DNA of 64,000 bases from Parietaria judaica (Eukaryota; Streptophyta; Magnoliopsida; Rosales; Urticaceae). The position numbers and the translations under genes were made by a program. The stretch covers positions 8,904,001 to 8,968,000 of the forward strand of contig OX940863.1 of assembly GCA_954871525.1 (NCBI GenBank), given 5' to 3'. Numbering within the stretch: the stretch's first letter is position 1; every line of letters starts with the position of its first letter. Below, piece after piece: positions 21,595 through 34,300 of this stretch. The notes under the pieces were generated by a model. The model was not told where the DNA came from and searched no databases. It was given only the letters and a program-made list of their open reading frames with translations.

Positions 21595-24500
21595 CAGCCT
21601 ACGTGCAGTAAGTTATCGTCGACTTGTAGCTTTAATCTCGGTTTCGTAGTGACATTTTGTTTCGATGTACACCATTTGAGGCCTGGGAACTGAAAGAATT
21701 ATTCGAGTTTCTGTATCTTCTCGTTGGCTTTCCTTGCCTGAATTTTTGCTTTGTGGCGAGGACCGACTAAGCAACTTTTGTTTGATTACCGATCCCGAAG
21801 CTGTAATCTTGAGCTTTGGCTCATTTTTTTACCTGTTAAAACTTAAAATAATCACCATATATGATCTTGTTTCGCGGGTTTCAGTCATATAATCTTTGTA
21901 TTGTAGGTGTTCTCCCAGATAATTATCGGTCATGGTTTATTGTCGTTTCCTTTTGTTATTCAAGGATATGATGTCGTTCTCAAATGCTTTAATAAGATTT
22001 TTGAAGTTCATGTCGTGTCCGAGCTATATGTTCCTTTTTTTTTTTTTTGTCATTTTAAGAACTTTCATGAACTCCGTAATAACCCAAGGTTTAACTGTTG
22101 TTATGGAGAAAAAACCTATGGTCCAAATTCTCACACGTCGAGAGTCGATCTTAGAGATTACTTTATAACAAGAAAATACAGATAAATTAATACTCTTCCA
22201 ATTAATAACTCCTGTAAGATTATTTTTCTCAGGTCCAACTTGGACAAGTGAAAATTAAGATAATAAATTCTTAGAAAACCTTATATTAATATATGATTAT
22301 AAATTTATAATTCTTAAAAAAGTTACTAGATTATAATACATAATAGAGTAATTTGTTCTTAAAACTATAAATCCTAATTTTAGTCGAAGGTCATCTCTAA
22401 ATTTATCTATCACATCTAAAACTCAACTTTCATTCATGGTCCATTTTTAGTATAATACAATCGAATCTCGTTAAATTAATACTCGATTAAATAAGATTTT
22501 TGTATGGTCCCTACTCTAACTAACATGATTAAATTTTATCTCGATAAATTAATAACCTTGATAAAATAATAAAATTCTCCGGTCTCAACAATATTAATTT
22601 ATAGAGGTTTTATGGTAATCTAATTTATATTTAATTTTTTAGAAAACAGTGAGCAAAGGACATTAATAAAAATTATGAATTTTATTATTAACAAGGGCTT
22701 TTGTGCGAGTAATTTTAGATTATATTTATTCCCACGCTATGCTTCCATTGTGACTTCAATAGTAAATGCCCAAAATGTATCAAACTAGGTTTTTTTTTTT
22801 TTTTTTCCTTCTTATAAATGAAAAGATGTTTGTGGCCCATCATCTAAGCAAGCCTAATGTATGACGAAAAAATTAAATCGAAAAGAGGAAGTAAGAACTT
22901 TTACTTAAAATCTAATGAAGTACTTTTACTTTATTTTACAGTTATTTCCACTTATTTATTTCGAACTTTTTTTTAAACCTCTTATTTATTTCTAACTGAT
23001 AGAAGGTGAGAAACAGAAACCGTATACATATGAAGAGAGAAATATACATGACCCCTTTTCTCAATTTATTAGAAAAGCTAAAATCGATATGACTTATTTT
23101 TATAATTTATATGAAAAATAAATGATGGATAGTGTGTATAAATATACATATTTGTATATATATATATATATATTTATATGCTGCTGATAACTTTGTACTT
23201 GTAAATGTATATTTCGTGCTATTTTTTTTTTACACAATGACTTTTCAAATATAAAATTTATTTCATGTACCTGTCCAATAAATTTCATTTATAGAAGAAT
23301 ACTATTTATTAGTATAATATAAGTGACGGATTGCAAATCTTTTACTTATTCCACTTGCATGGTTTGATTGAGGACACATTTATACTCCTATATTATATAT
23401 ATTTGCAAAAACTCAATAATCACGTAAAGAAGTCAAAGAGGATTTGTTAATGCACATAATATAATCTTCGTTACTTGAAAGCTTTCAAAAGTCCTTGATG
23501 GATGACTTTCAGCAACATGTATATTGTCCATAATATATAATGGACTATATATTAAAGAAAATAAATTAGATATATCCATCGAGTATATAGTTTCTTTATA
23601 ATGATTAAGTGCACGATTTGATTTTTTTATTCACATGTTATAACTTATACGCTATATGATATTATGTGTTGCATACACACGCAAAGAGTCAAAACAAAGT
23701 AGTTAAAATTATTTGTCATATGAGATATATAGAAATTCTCTAACACAAGAATTTTGACATGGTTTAATTTCTTATATAATATTTTTCTTATATAGGTTTT
23801 TGTTTGTAGGTCGATTATTGTGGGGTCAAGGCTTAAAGACCTACGTTTACTCTTTTAACAGTCAATGATCCTTTGTCATCAACAAAAGATCACGTGCCTG
23901 CCAATTATATTTACTTATTTTCTTAATTCACAATAATTAATCACTATTTTTAATTACATAAAGAGAAATATGAATATCTATAGTTAAATAGTTTAATGTC
24001 TGTTCATCGTACTTAAAAATATCGATTATTCGTAGCGAAATATCTAAATATGTCATGATTGAGAATTTTTTTTGTCTACCCGTATAAAATTATCGCAATG
24101 TAAACTATGATATTTTCACATTATATATATATTTATAAAATTTCGCTGCAAATAGTTAAAAAATAATATTTTTTTCAAGTGGTACCCCAAGATTTATCTT
24201 TCTTGTTTGTAGCACAAAAGAGAAGCGTGAGAATCAAATGTTGTAGCAAACGGCAAACGGAAAGTACATGTACCTCTCATACTGAAAATGAACCACTATA
24301 TTGTGCTTGTTTTATTATTTATTTTTGTTTCACGTTAATTTCAATTTCGATTTGGGATTAAGACTTAATCTTAATATATCGCCCCATGCATTGAGGTGAA
24401 ACAACATACATGCATTGATATATATAAAAAAATATTTATTATAAATACATATAATATATATCTTTCTAACACGGTATATAATATATAGAAAAAATTAAAT

Positions 24501-25059
24501 ATATTATTTGTCATCACTCGGGCAATTATTTCATTACGTACCTCAAGCGTTGAAGTCCGGCTCTCAGTGGGAATGCTTGAGTTTATTCATCATATTTTCA
24601 AGACAGAATCTACCAGTCTACCAAAGCAACAAAAAGAAAATTCGAGACAAAATCTTCAAAGATCCCTCTATACTCATAGCAATTACACCAATCTGGTAAA
24701 AGTTCCTATATTTTAGACTGCCACATCAATAATTCAAACCATGTATAGCCTCATGTGGCCAATCTCCTTCATTTTGTTTGGCTTTTTGCGAAGTAATATG
24801 CCTTATTTGGTTCCTCACTCAGACATATTACATAATACATACATCAATATATATAAATATATATATCATGATTCATGTGATCTCCTTTCACTTCACTAGA
24901 TTTAAGCTAGTTTGTCACCTAATGATTTACCAGAATCAAGGTATATATATACTATATAACACCTAATCGTGATTATAAAAATAGTATTAGGTGTGGATTA
25001 CAAGACTTTGTGCATAGACGTGTGTGAATGACCTTAACATAAATATAGCATGCAATATA
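21595..25059. other. Long intergenic stretch, no gene recognised
   Basis: The first few hundred bases probably hold the NOXY2 3' UTR. Around 22450-22625 the wording (CTCGTTAAATTAATACTCG ... TTTATAGAGGTTTTATGGTA) resembles a repeat found in other plants, but its ends are not clear. The rest is AT-rich with (TA)n runs near 23155 and 24125. No protein or RNA gene was seen. Confidence 0.5.
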
Positions 25060-25320
25060 GGTTTAATGACGGCAAAAATACCCAAAGTTTGGTCAAAGAA
25101 CCATTCGTGTACCCAAAGTTTAAAAGTGGCGGCAAAAATATCCAAAGTCGCATTTGGGGAGTTGACCACGTGGTCAGAGTTAACAGGTAAGTTAACGGCG
25201 TTACAAGAATGGAGTGCTCAACTCCCAAAATGTGACTTTGGGTATTTTTGCCACCACTTTTAAACTTTGGGTACACGAGGGGTTCTTTGACCAAACTTTG
25301 GGTATTTTTGCCGTCATTAA
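25060..25320. mobile_element. MITE, GGGTTAATGACGG family, copy 4 (centre deleted)
   Basis: Both ends are present (GGTTTAATGACGGCAAAAAT and GCCGTCATTAA), but the element is only 261 bp. The CACGTGG-rich central part found in other copies is mostly missing. Confidence 0.8.
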
Positions 25321-25710
25321 TATATAATAAGCATGTATGATTAATGTGTATAACATTACACGAGATCGTGTTAAATTAGAATTATAGTAAATTATCAGTA
25401 TTCACATAATGAGCAATTCAACTAATAATTTGTCTGTTACTAATTTGTTTGATCAGCAAGGAGTTGCTAAGTTAATTAAGTTTTCAGTACCTAACTCTTT
25501 TATTAAGATTTTCTTTCAACCTAATTCCACTTTTAGGATCTTTCTTCTTGTTTGATTTCATATTAATAGAACTAATATCGACCACATGTTTTTATTAATT
25601 GATATGATGAATCGAGAGATTTGTTGCAAAAGTAGTGCAAATATATGTAGAATAATAGTACACAGTGAGCCTTACATAACTTATCTAAATGAGTTGTACT
25701 TCTACGTGCA
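25321..25710. other. Intergenic, no gene seen
   Basis: AT-rich stretch between a MITE and a hAT remnant, without coding signal. Confidence 0.5.
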
Positions 25711-25718
25711 TATATAAA

Positions 25719-26519
25719 CACTGGCGGAGACACTTGAGCACGCACGTGCCTACACTGAGTTTGATGATAAATTTTCATCACTAGGTAGGTATAATTGTTG
25801 CTATGCTTACTTTGTTTTGTTTATAAATCGTACAAGTTTTCCCATTAACTTGTCCATGACCATGTAGAATTGTAGATAATTTCATAACACAAGGATGCAA
25901 GACAAAGCACCATAATAATTAATTAAATACTTTTGATTTACCAAAACAAACGCTTTATAAGTACATAATCAATGAAGTGTTATAATTTATTATTTATTGA
26001 ATATTTACGGCACTAAAACCTCATATTTGTATTTTGTTGGAAGAATATCCTAAATGTTTGTTTTTGCCGATACGAAGATTTATAATTTTTTTTTTGTATA
26101 AAATAAACATTAAACTTTTGCAACGTACTCGACAATATCGGCGATACACTCGGTGATCTCAAAGGTGTCTGGGACTTACTTGGCGGCGTGGACGACGGAG
26201 TCAGTCGCGAGTATACAACATCGACATCAAGAACACCAAGTGCGTCTTACGTCAACAACACCGAGTACGTCACCTTTAACATTAAAAATGCCGAGTGTGT
26301 CATTGTTACAGCCGAGTACGTCACCGATACCGTCGAAAATACCGAGTGTGTTGCCAACACGGCCGAGTACGTTGTAAAAATTTAACGTCAACAACTACAA
26401 CGGTAATTAATGGCCTATACGGTGCTTATACATTAAAACATATTTTTCTTCTATTTTTTAATTACTTATACGGTGCTTCACCTCAAGCAGAAAGCTGGCT
26501 CCGCCACTATATATATATA
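25719..26519. mobile_element. Probable hAT-like non-autonomous element
   Basis: The left end CACTGGCGGAGACAC and right end GCTGGCTCCGCCACTA form hAT-type inverted termini (compare CAGTGGCGGAGCC). The flanks TATATAAA and TATATATA agree at seven of eight positions, but both are AT repeats, so this is weak support. It carries a tandem array at 26225-26385. Confidence 0.6.
26225..26385. repeat. 51-bp periodic array of CCGAGTACGTCACC and CCGAGTGTGT motifs
   Basis: CCGAGTACGT alternates with CCGAGTGTGT, each pair spanning about 51 bp, for a little over two periods. One frame reads as 17-residue repeats (TEYV, AECV, AEYV, TECV, AEYV). It has no ATG start and no family match that I recognise. Confidence 0.6.
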
Positions 26520-27087
26520 TATATATATATATAACAGTAGATTATTTTTGTTCCTTTTATTTTTGTAAAATGCATATTAAAAAAAAAAAAACTAAAATGC
26601 TAAGTACATAATTGACAATACTATCTTTTATTTGTTTATATATAAATGATCACATAATAAATTAAAATCTCCTAACGGTGATTAATATTTTGGCTTTTTA
26701 GAAAATGAGAAAGTATATTTTGTAACAAAAATAAAATTAGATATTATATATGAAAGTAAATTCCAAATATAATGGTTAATTATGAATTTATTTGAAAATT
26801 AAAATTAGATACTCATGTAGTTAACAATTCACTATATACTGTATATGGCATAACTTAGTCCATAATATATATATATATATACATGAATATCAGAATATGA
26901 TTATATATATTAATATGACATGTCAGTAAGAATATATATTTTTTATTTGAGGCTACGAAATATTTTTTTCTTTTTCAGAACTACGAAATTATTAAGTATA
27001 TAGCGCTTGTATTGTTTATATGTATGCAATGCATATTCTTTCGCGCATGAGATCATTCCTAGGAAGACTCGTGGGAGAAGAATGTGC

Positions 27088-27131
<44 letters not shown>
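26520..27131. other. Intergenic, AT microsatellites
   Basis: AT-rich DNA with (AT)n at 26508-26533 and 27090-27131. The latter directly abuts the next MITE. No gene was seen. Confidence 0.6.
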
Positions 27132-27133
<2 letters not shown>

Positions 27134-27598
27134 TAAATTGCGGCAATAATGCACAATTTTTGGTCAATAGGGGTTTTAGGTCCGCAAACTTTCAAAGTGT
27201 TGGCAAAAATGCACAACCTGCGTTGACCGTGAAATTTGTTGGTCCTTCTGGTAAGGACGTTAACTGTGATGATGTGACATCGCATTATTGTCAAATGGAT
27301 AGCCAATTGGGCAGGAGATGACAAGTTTAACATTAATTAACATAACTTAATAGAGTAACTTGCGGTATATACCGCAGTTTAGGTTATGTTAATTAATGTT
27401 AAATTTGTCATCTCCTGCCCAATTGACTATACATTTGACAATAATACGATGCCATATCAGCACAGTTAACGTCCTTACCAGAATGACCAACAAATTTCAC
27501 GGTCAACGCAGGTTGTGCATTTTTGCCAACACTTTAAAAGGTTGGGAACCTAAAACCCTTGTTGACCAAATATTGTGCATTATTGCCGCAATTTATCC
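27132..27598. mobile_element. Fold-back MITE, GGTAAATTGCGGCAATAATG family
   Basis: The 467-bp element starts GGTAAATTGCGGCAATAATG and ends with the inverse, CATTATTGCCGCAATTTATCC. The inverted arms are about 220 bp each and meet near GCGGTATATACCGC (27362-27375), itself a perfect palindrome. It sits in an (AT)n tract, so the target duplication cannot be resolved. Overlapping frames on both strands come only from the symmetry. Confidence 0.85.
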
Positions 27599-29170
27599 AT
27601 ATATATAACTATACACTCCTATACTAGAATATATATCATGTACTAGTGTAGCTTCGTAGACATTAATAAGAAGCCAAATAGTCCTAAAATGATCAGATAA
27701 GATAAATATATAATCACCAAAATCAGGCGAGCCAATCCTAGTCTTTCTTCGTGCATTCACTATCAATGCAAAATTAATTAGTAATTAATTCTTCCTAAAG
27801 CCTCTCTATTCTTTTAAGACAAGACCTTAGAACCTTATTAGACTACATATATTTAATTACCTTGTCTATAATAATCCCTTTTGCATTGCGTTCTGTGCCG
27901 TTAACATTTTATATGATCATGTTTATAATAATCCCTCTCTATATCTTTGTATTAATTAATAATATTGTCACATGTAAATCCCAACTACCATATGGTCATG
28001 AAAGTTAGCAATATGCTCATTTAGGACAAACTGGTAAATGTTTCTTAATCGCTGTTTTTTTTTTTTATTACTAAAACAAGTGGTTTATGAAATACTTCAA
28101 ATTAGTATCTTTGAAAAAGTAATCTTTAAATTGTACATTTTTATTCCTAATATCTAGTTATACTATGGTACTAATACGTACGTAATCATATATATAGTCA
28201 TCGGGTATCCTTGTTAAATTGAGATTTTTTTTAAATATTAGTGTTGTTCATTTTTCTCAATAGACTAGGACTTACGTACCTGGATTAATTGCACAAAAAA
28301 AGAAAGAAAGATGAAAAATATGTATTCGTTGATAAATATGAAAGATATAAAAGTGCTCTAAGAAAATTTTATCTACACTGAATTTTGCAAACTACTTTAA
28401 TGAATTTTATTGTGCCATGTCTCGTAAATTAATTTAAATAATAATTTATCTTTATTAAACAAATAGTTATTAAAATCTGACTATATATTTTAGATTTTTT
28501 TAATCAAAATTAGACATGTATCATCATTTACACCAGATATATAAAAAAGAATGGAAATTCATTTGGATAGAGATCCAGACACCTTCGAATTCATAAATGA
28601 CAAAGCGGTATAATCAGAATCCGTCTAGAATTTATTTTGACCCGTGTTTCGAACGAAAATAAGTAATTTGATCACGTCTAATCCTATAGTATATAACTAA
28701 TATGAAAAACCACCATTCAAAAAAAAATTTAATATGAAAAACCCCTCTACATGGCAATAAGACCACTTTACCCCAGCGATAGATCCGACACTCTATATAG
28801 AGACAAAACCCCACGCGTTTGGGTTTGTCGCCCTTTTTTGTCTTTACATTTTCACACTTGGTTCTCAATAAAGCTATGCCCTTGGTTGGCCGATGCCCGA
28901 TACCACTTAGAGCACCTTATTGCGTGCAACATTAAATTATAATTCTAATTAATAAAAAGATTACATCTTTATTAATCAATCACAGCTTTTTACGTTCATA
29001 TTCCTACTTTATACGTCATTTCCTTGTATCTCTCTCTCTCTCTCTCTCTCTCTCTCCACACACAGTGACGAACTCATTAATATCTCTGTAGACTGTATAT
29101 AAATCGCTTAAAGACCATGTCTGGCTTTTTCATTCTGTAAATCTCTCTCTCTCACCAACATCTATAATTA
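27599..29170. other. Intergenic and MYB promoter region
   Basis: No gene was seen to about 28900. The last 150 bp before the MYB start holds a (TC)n run at 29029-29056 and a TATATAAAT sequence near 29095, plausible 5' UTR and TATA features. Confidence 0.5.
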
Positions 29171-30259
29171 ATGCTTAATAAAAAGAGTGAGCAGATCACA
29201 AACAATCCGATGAAATCATTGAACTTGTCAAAGAAGCTGGGTGACAAAGTCAACAAAGGAACTTGGACTGCGGAGGAAGACCAAAAGCTCGCTCAGGTCA
29301 TCGCAGTCCATGGTGCCAAAAGGTGGAAGAATATTGCAGCTATCGCAGGTATATATATATATATCTATATATAATGTGTGTGTATATATATATATATATA
29401 TATGTAATTTGGGCAGTGATAAATGATGAGAAAATTGCAGGGCTCAAGAGGTGTGGGAAGAGCTGTAGGCTGAGATGGTTGAATTACCTGAGACCAAACA
29501 TAAAGAGGGGCAATATTTCTGACCAAGAAGAGGACTTGATCCTCAGGCTTCATAAACTCTTAGGCAACAGGTTATAACTATCCATAATATATATCTATAG
29601 TTGTGTAAAACGGGGCGGTTTACAGGCGGAAAAAAATAAACCCGACAATAAGTATCGACCTCTCGAGTTACCCCTCGGTTTTTCATGGATTTTGAAACCT
29701 TGATGTCGTACAAGGCGAAACTCTCACTGAATCAGTATCTACCCACGATTATTATTACCGGACAGTTGCCCACCATAATGAGTAAATAACGTTATGTTAA
29801 ACGTATTAAAAAAAAAAAAAAACGTTATGTTAATCAGAATGAGTATATTTTTAGTTATTTGCATAATAATTTACTAATAGATTGTACGGTATCGAAAACT
29901 GCAGGTGGTCTTTGATAGCGGGTCGATTGCCTGGTCGAACAGATAATGAGATCAAGAACTACTGGAATTCTCATTTGAGCAAGAAAATAAATCCCAACGA
30001 CAACAAACAAACCCGAGACGGAACGGTTTCTCCGATGACATCCCATAAACAAGGAGGCTCAGGAAACGACGAAGGAGAGACGAGCAACAGTTGCGATGCG
30101 AGTAATGAATATGTTCCGGAAATAAACTACACAACTGCTCGTGAAAGCGCAGTCATAAACACCACGGATTTCGACGTTGACGAGTTCTTCAATTTCTCGG
30201 ATGAAGGGCCTCTCAGCTTGGGGTGGATGAGCCAATTCCTTGAGCAAGAGAGGACATGA
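29171..30259 (+). CDS. R2R3-MYB transcription factor with bHLH-interaction motif
   Basis: Three exons (29171-29348, 29441-29570, 29905-30259) give 663 nt and 220 aa, with the intron positions typical of R2R3-MYBs. R2 spans about residues 28-80 ([13 protein letters not shown] ... [15 protein letters not shown]) and R3 about 81-131 ([13 protein letters not shown] ... [16 protein letters not shown]). The bHLH-binding signature DLx2Rx3Lx6Lx3R is exact: D91, L92, R95, L99, L106, R110. The C terminus is acidic ([13 protein letters not shown]), consistent with activation. The first ATG gives an N-terminal extension of about 27 residues before R2; an ATG 39 nt downstream is possible. It resembles the WER/MYB114-like groups controlling epidermal or pigment traits in complex with bHLH proteins, but I do not assign an orthologue. 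Intron 1 is mostly (TA)n. Confidence 0.92.
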
Positions 30260-30840
30260 ATTTTTTTTTTCTTAATTTTATTCTTAGGATTCTTAGTTTT
30301 CGGTGTTAATATTTGGACCCCTGTTTTTGTTTGTAAATAAAATATTTTTTCTATCTTTTTTTTTTTATGGCTTTCTTTCATTTTCCCAATACTATGATGA
30401 TTGGGACTTTTCAAAAGTGAAAATAACTAAATACATGTACTAATACTATTAACTATATCCCTAAATATATATATATATATATATTAACTATATTAAGTAG
30501 TACGTGTTTCTTTAGTGACGGCTTGATATTATTAACTTTCATTTTTCTTTTGTAATTCATTATATTAATATTTGTGCACTAGCTAGCTGATCTTCATCAT
30601 CACCTTCATATTCATAATAATCATCATCATCATCATATATTTGCATTATTTCTTTTTCTTTTTCCTTTCCAACAAAAGCTTATCATTGAGAAGCAAACAT
30701 GGCTAGAAAAAAAAAAGAGAGATCAAATTAAATTCAAAAAGTGAAATTGGAAATCTTATCCCTTTCTGGGTCTTTGTATTTGTGCTATTTTGTTTGTAGT
30801 TTTATATTTTTGGTGGTCTTGTTTGATAAACCAAAGAAGA
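30260..30840. other. 3' flank of MYB, no gene seen
   Basis: Contains the probable MYB 3' UTR, with (AT)n near 30465-30483 and a (CAT)n-like run near 30594-30640. Confidence 0.5.
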
Positions 30841-30867
30841 TATAAATAGCAAGGTTCTAAATATCGA

Positions 30868-31375
30868 TGTTGGTTCCCAATGGGATCAAAGGACAAAGAA
30901 AGTTGAGAGAATTTTTCTCAAATTAATGTCGAATGCAAAGAGAACAAAAAGTTACAAATTAAAGTCATAAGACTTGTATTTATGGACAAACTAGAAAGCT
31001 AAACCCTAGCTAAACTTCCTAAAATAAACTTAATCAAATCTTTACAATTTACACGTTTTCCTAACAGAATGGGAAACCATATCTTATCAAATCAGGAAGC
31101 CAAATCTAATCTCCAAACTTGCTCCTCAAGTTTTGCAGTACCTTCCTAGAATAACTCTTCTTGACTTCTGACGTTTCCCGTTTCTGCTCGGGAGAATCCT
31201 GTTAGGGTCCTCTTCTACTAGGAGGCATCTCTGCTCTCCCTCATCTCTGCTAGGGCCATCTCTGGTAGGAGCATTCCTGGTCGGGTCCCTTCCTGCTGGG
31301 GAAAATCTCTGGTGGGGAGATCCCTGGTGGGGAAATCTCTGCTAGGAGTTGAGCCAAGTCAAGCTTAAACTCACA
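30868..31375 (-). repeat. Copia 3' LTR (508 bp)
   Basis: It runs TGTTGGTTCC to CTCACA in plus orientation. It lacks the segment with GGATCTGCCAAAAG that is present in the other LTR. Its distal part has repeated GGGGAAATCTCTG-type phrases. Confidence 0.9.
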
Positions 31376-34300
31376 TTCTCCCCCGTAAGTTTGACTTAGG
31401 TCGAGGTTCTTCACTCCGAGCAGCTCTCTCATCTCCGCGAACTTAACTCTTGCTAGAGCCTTGGTGAGTATGTCTGCCCGCTGCTCATTCGTGCTGACAA
31501 ACTCCACGATGATCTTCCGTTTCTCCACACACTCGCGAATATAATGATACCGAGTGTCTATGTGTTTGCTCCGACCATGAAACACTGGGTTCTTCATCAG
31601 TGCTATTGCGGACTTGTTGTCCACGTAGAGTGTAACTGGCTTCTGCTCGTCTCCAGTTATTTCACTCAGAATCCTCTTTAACCACATAGCTTGACACGCT
31701 GCTGAGGTTGCTGCCATGAACTCTGCTTCACATGAGGATAGAGCTACAGTCTTCTGCTTATGAGATTGCCAGGTGATCAGGTTCCCGTTAAGGTAGAACG
31801 CCATTCCTCCTGTACTATTCCTATCATCAATGTCACCGGCCAGATCGCTGTCAGTGAAGCCGACTAGCTCTTCTTCTCCCCTGCCTCTTCCATATTGGAT
31901 CCCGTAGTCCGTCGTTCCCTTCACGTAGCGCAAGATGTGCTCCACGGCCTGCTGGTGTGCACTTTTAGGCTTCTCCATGAAACGACTAACTATCCCGACT
32001 GCGTGAGAAATGTCTGGTCGGGTGTGGGTGAGATACCTCAGACACCCGATCACGCGTCTGTACTCTGTGGGATCCACTTCTCTTCCTTCAGCATCTTTCC
32101 CGAGTTGCAGCTTCGCCTCCATCGGGTACTTGCTCGGGTTGCAATCCGCCATCTAGAATTGCTTGAGGATCTTCTTTGCGTAGGCCGACTGCTTCAGCGT
32201 GATGCAGTCTTTCTTCTGCTCTACCTCAATACCAAGATAGTAAGAAAGTAGTCTAAGGTCACTCATCTCGAACTCGGCCATCATCTGCTTCTTGAATCCT
32301 TCTACGCCTCCTACACTGGATCCAGTGACTATCAGGTCGTCCACATAAACTCCGACGACCAGAACTTCTTCTCTGTTGCTCCTGGTGTACACTGCCTGCT
32401 CCCTGGAGCACTTTGTGAATCCAAGATTCTTCAAACTCTTGTTGAGGCGTATGTTCCACGCCCTTGGAGCATGACGTAGCCCGTTGGAGAGCTTGTACAC
32501 CTTATTCTCCTTGCCCTTGACGCCAAAACCTTTAGGTTGACTGACGTAGACTTCTTTCTCGAGGTCACCATTTACGAATGCCGATTTGACATCCATGTGG
32601 TGAATCTCCCAACCTCGATGAGCTGCTAGAGCAAGGATGAGTCTGATCGTGTCTAGTCTCGTCACGGGAGCAAAGACTTCCTCGAAGTCGACTCCTTGCC
32701 TCTGCACGTAGCCTTTGGCTACTAGCCTTGCCTTGTGCTTTAGGACATTCCCCTCGGTGTCCTTCTTCAGCTTGTAGACCCATTTCAAGCCAATGGGTTT
32801 CTGACCTTTGGGCAGGTCGGTGAGCTCCCATGTCTTGTTCTTCTCAATGGATTCCAGCTCCTTCTCCATTGCTTCCTGCCATTCCTGCTCGGTAGCTGCC
32901 TCTTAGTAGTTGGCCGGCTCCTCGGCGCACAACAAGGACAACTCTTCTAGGTTCATCTCCACTTCCTGAGACTCTTCGTAGACTTCTGCTAGGGGACAGA
33001 ATCCCCTTGGGCCATCCTTGATCGACGAATCTCCTGAGCTGGACGAGCTGAGTCTGCTCGAGCTGGGTGTCCTGGGTGTACCCGGGCAGGAATCTCTGAT
33101 AGGGGTACCTGAGCTGGTGGGGGCACCAGAGCTGGTAGAGATACCCGAGCTGTATGTTGCTGGTCCTTCCTGGTCGGCAACGTCTTCTTCAACTTCGAAC
33201 TCAAATGAGTTCTGCTCGGGCTCACCGTTCTCATCGCGCCATTCCCACTTCTTCTCTTCTTCGAACACAGCATCTCTGCTCACCTGGATCTTGCCGCGTC
33301 GGGGGTCAAAGAGTCTGTGTGCCTTGCTTCTGTCTTCAACACCAAGGTACACCATCGACTGACTCCTGTCATCGAGCTTCTTGAGATGGGGACCCGCAGT
33401 CTTCACATGTGCGGTGCACCCAAACACTCTCAAGTGCTCCAAGTGAGGTTTCTTTCCATTCCATGCCTGGTAGGGTGTGCGCTCTCCTAGCGCCTTTGTT
33501 GGCAAACGGTTTAGCAAATAGACCGCGTGTCTAACTGCTTCTCCCTAAAACCTCGCCGGTACTTGTATACTTTTCAGCAAGCTCCTCGCTGTGTCCATCA
33601 TTGTCCGGTTTTGTCTCTCCACCATACCGTTCTGCTGGGGAGTGTATGGTGCGGTCAGGTGGCGGTCGACTCCTTCCTCATCGCAGAACTCTCCGAACTG
33701 CTGGGATGTGAACTCTCCACCTCGGTCTGTTCTCAAGACCTTCATCTTGTGTTCGGACCCATTCTCCACGAGCCTCTTGAACTTCTTGAAGACTTCAAAG
33801 GCTCTACTCTTCTCCTTGAGCGTGTAGATCCACATCCAGCGACCGTAGTCGTCAACAAGTAGTAGAAAATACTTGCTTCCGGCTAGAGTTGCTGGGGTGA
33901 TTGGACCACAGAGGTCTGCATGCACCAGTTGAAAGGGTCGTTCTGCTCGGAACTTCGCCTTAATCGGAAGTGGCACTCTAGCCTGTTTCGCGATCATGTA
34001 GCATTCGCATAGCTGGTTGGGGTGTTCGATCTTGGGAACCCCAAAGGCCATCTCCTTCTCTCCTATCATCTTGAGCGCATAAAATTTTACGTGCCCAAGT
34101 CTCGCATGCCACAACCAGGCCGGGTCTGCTAGGGACGCCATTAAGCAGACGGGCTGGCCTGTCTCCAGGAGAATCTTGTACAACCTGTTCGGCGTTCTCT
34201 TCACCTTAATCAGCAGGTTGCCACTTCTGTTCCACATCTTCAGATTGGGACCAGACATCACCACTGTGTTGCCGATCTCTGTCATCTGTCCGAGGCTGAT

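Noticed and set aside
27007..27608. Overlapping frames on both strands around the fold-back MITE
   Set aside because: Symmetry of the inverted repeat produces mirrored frames; the sequence is a transposon.
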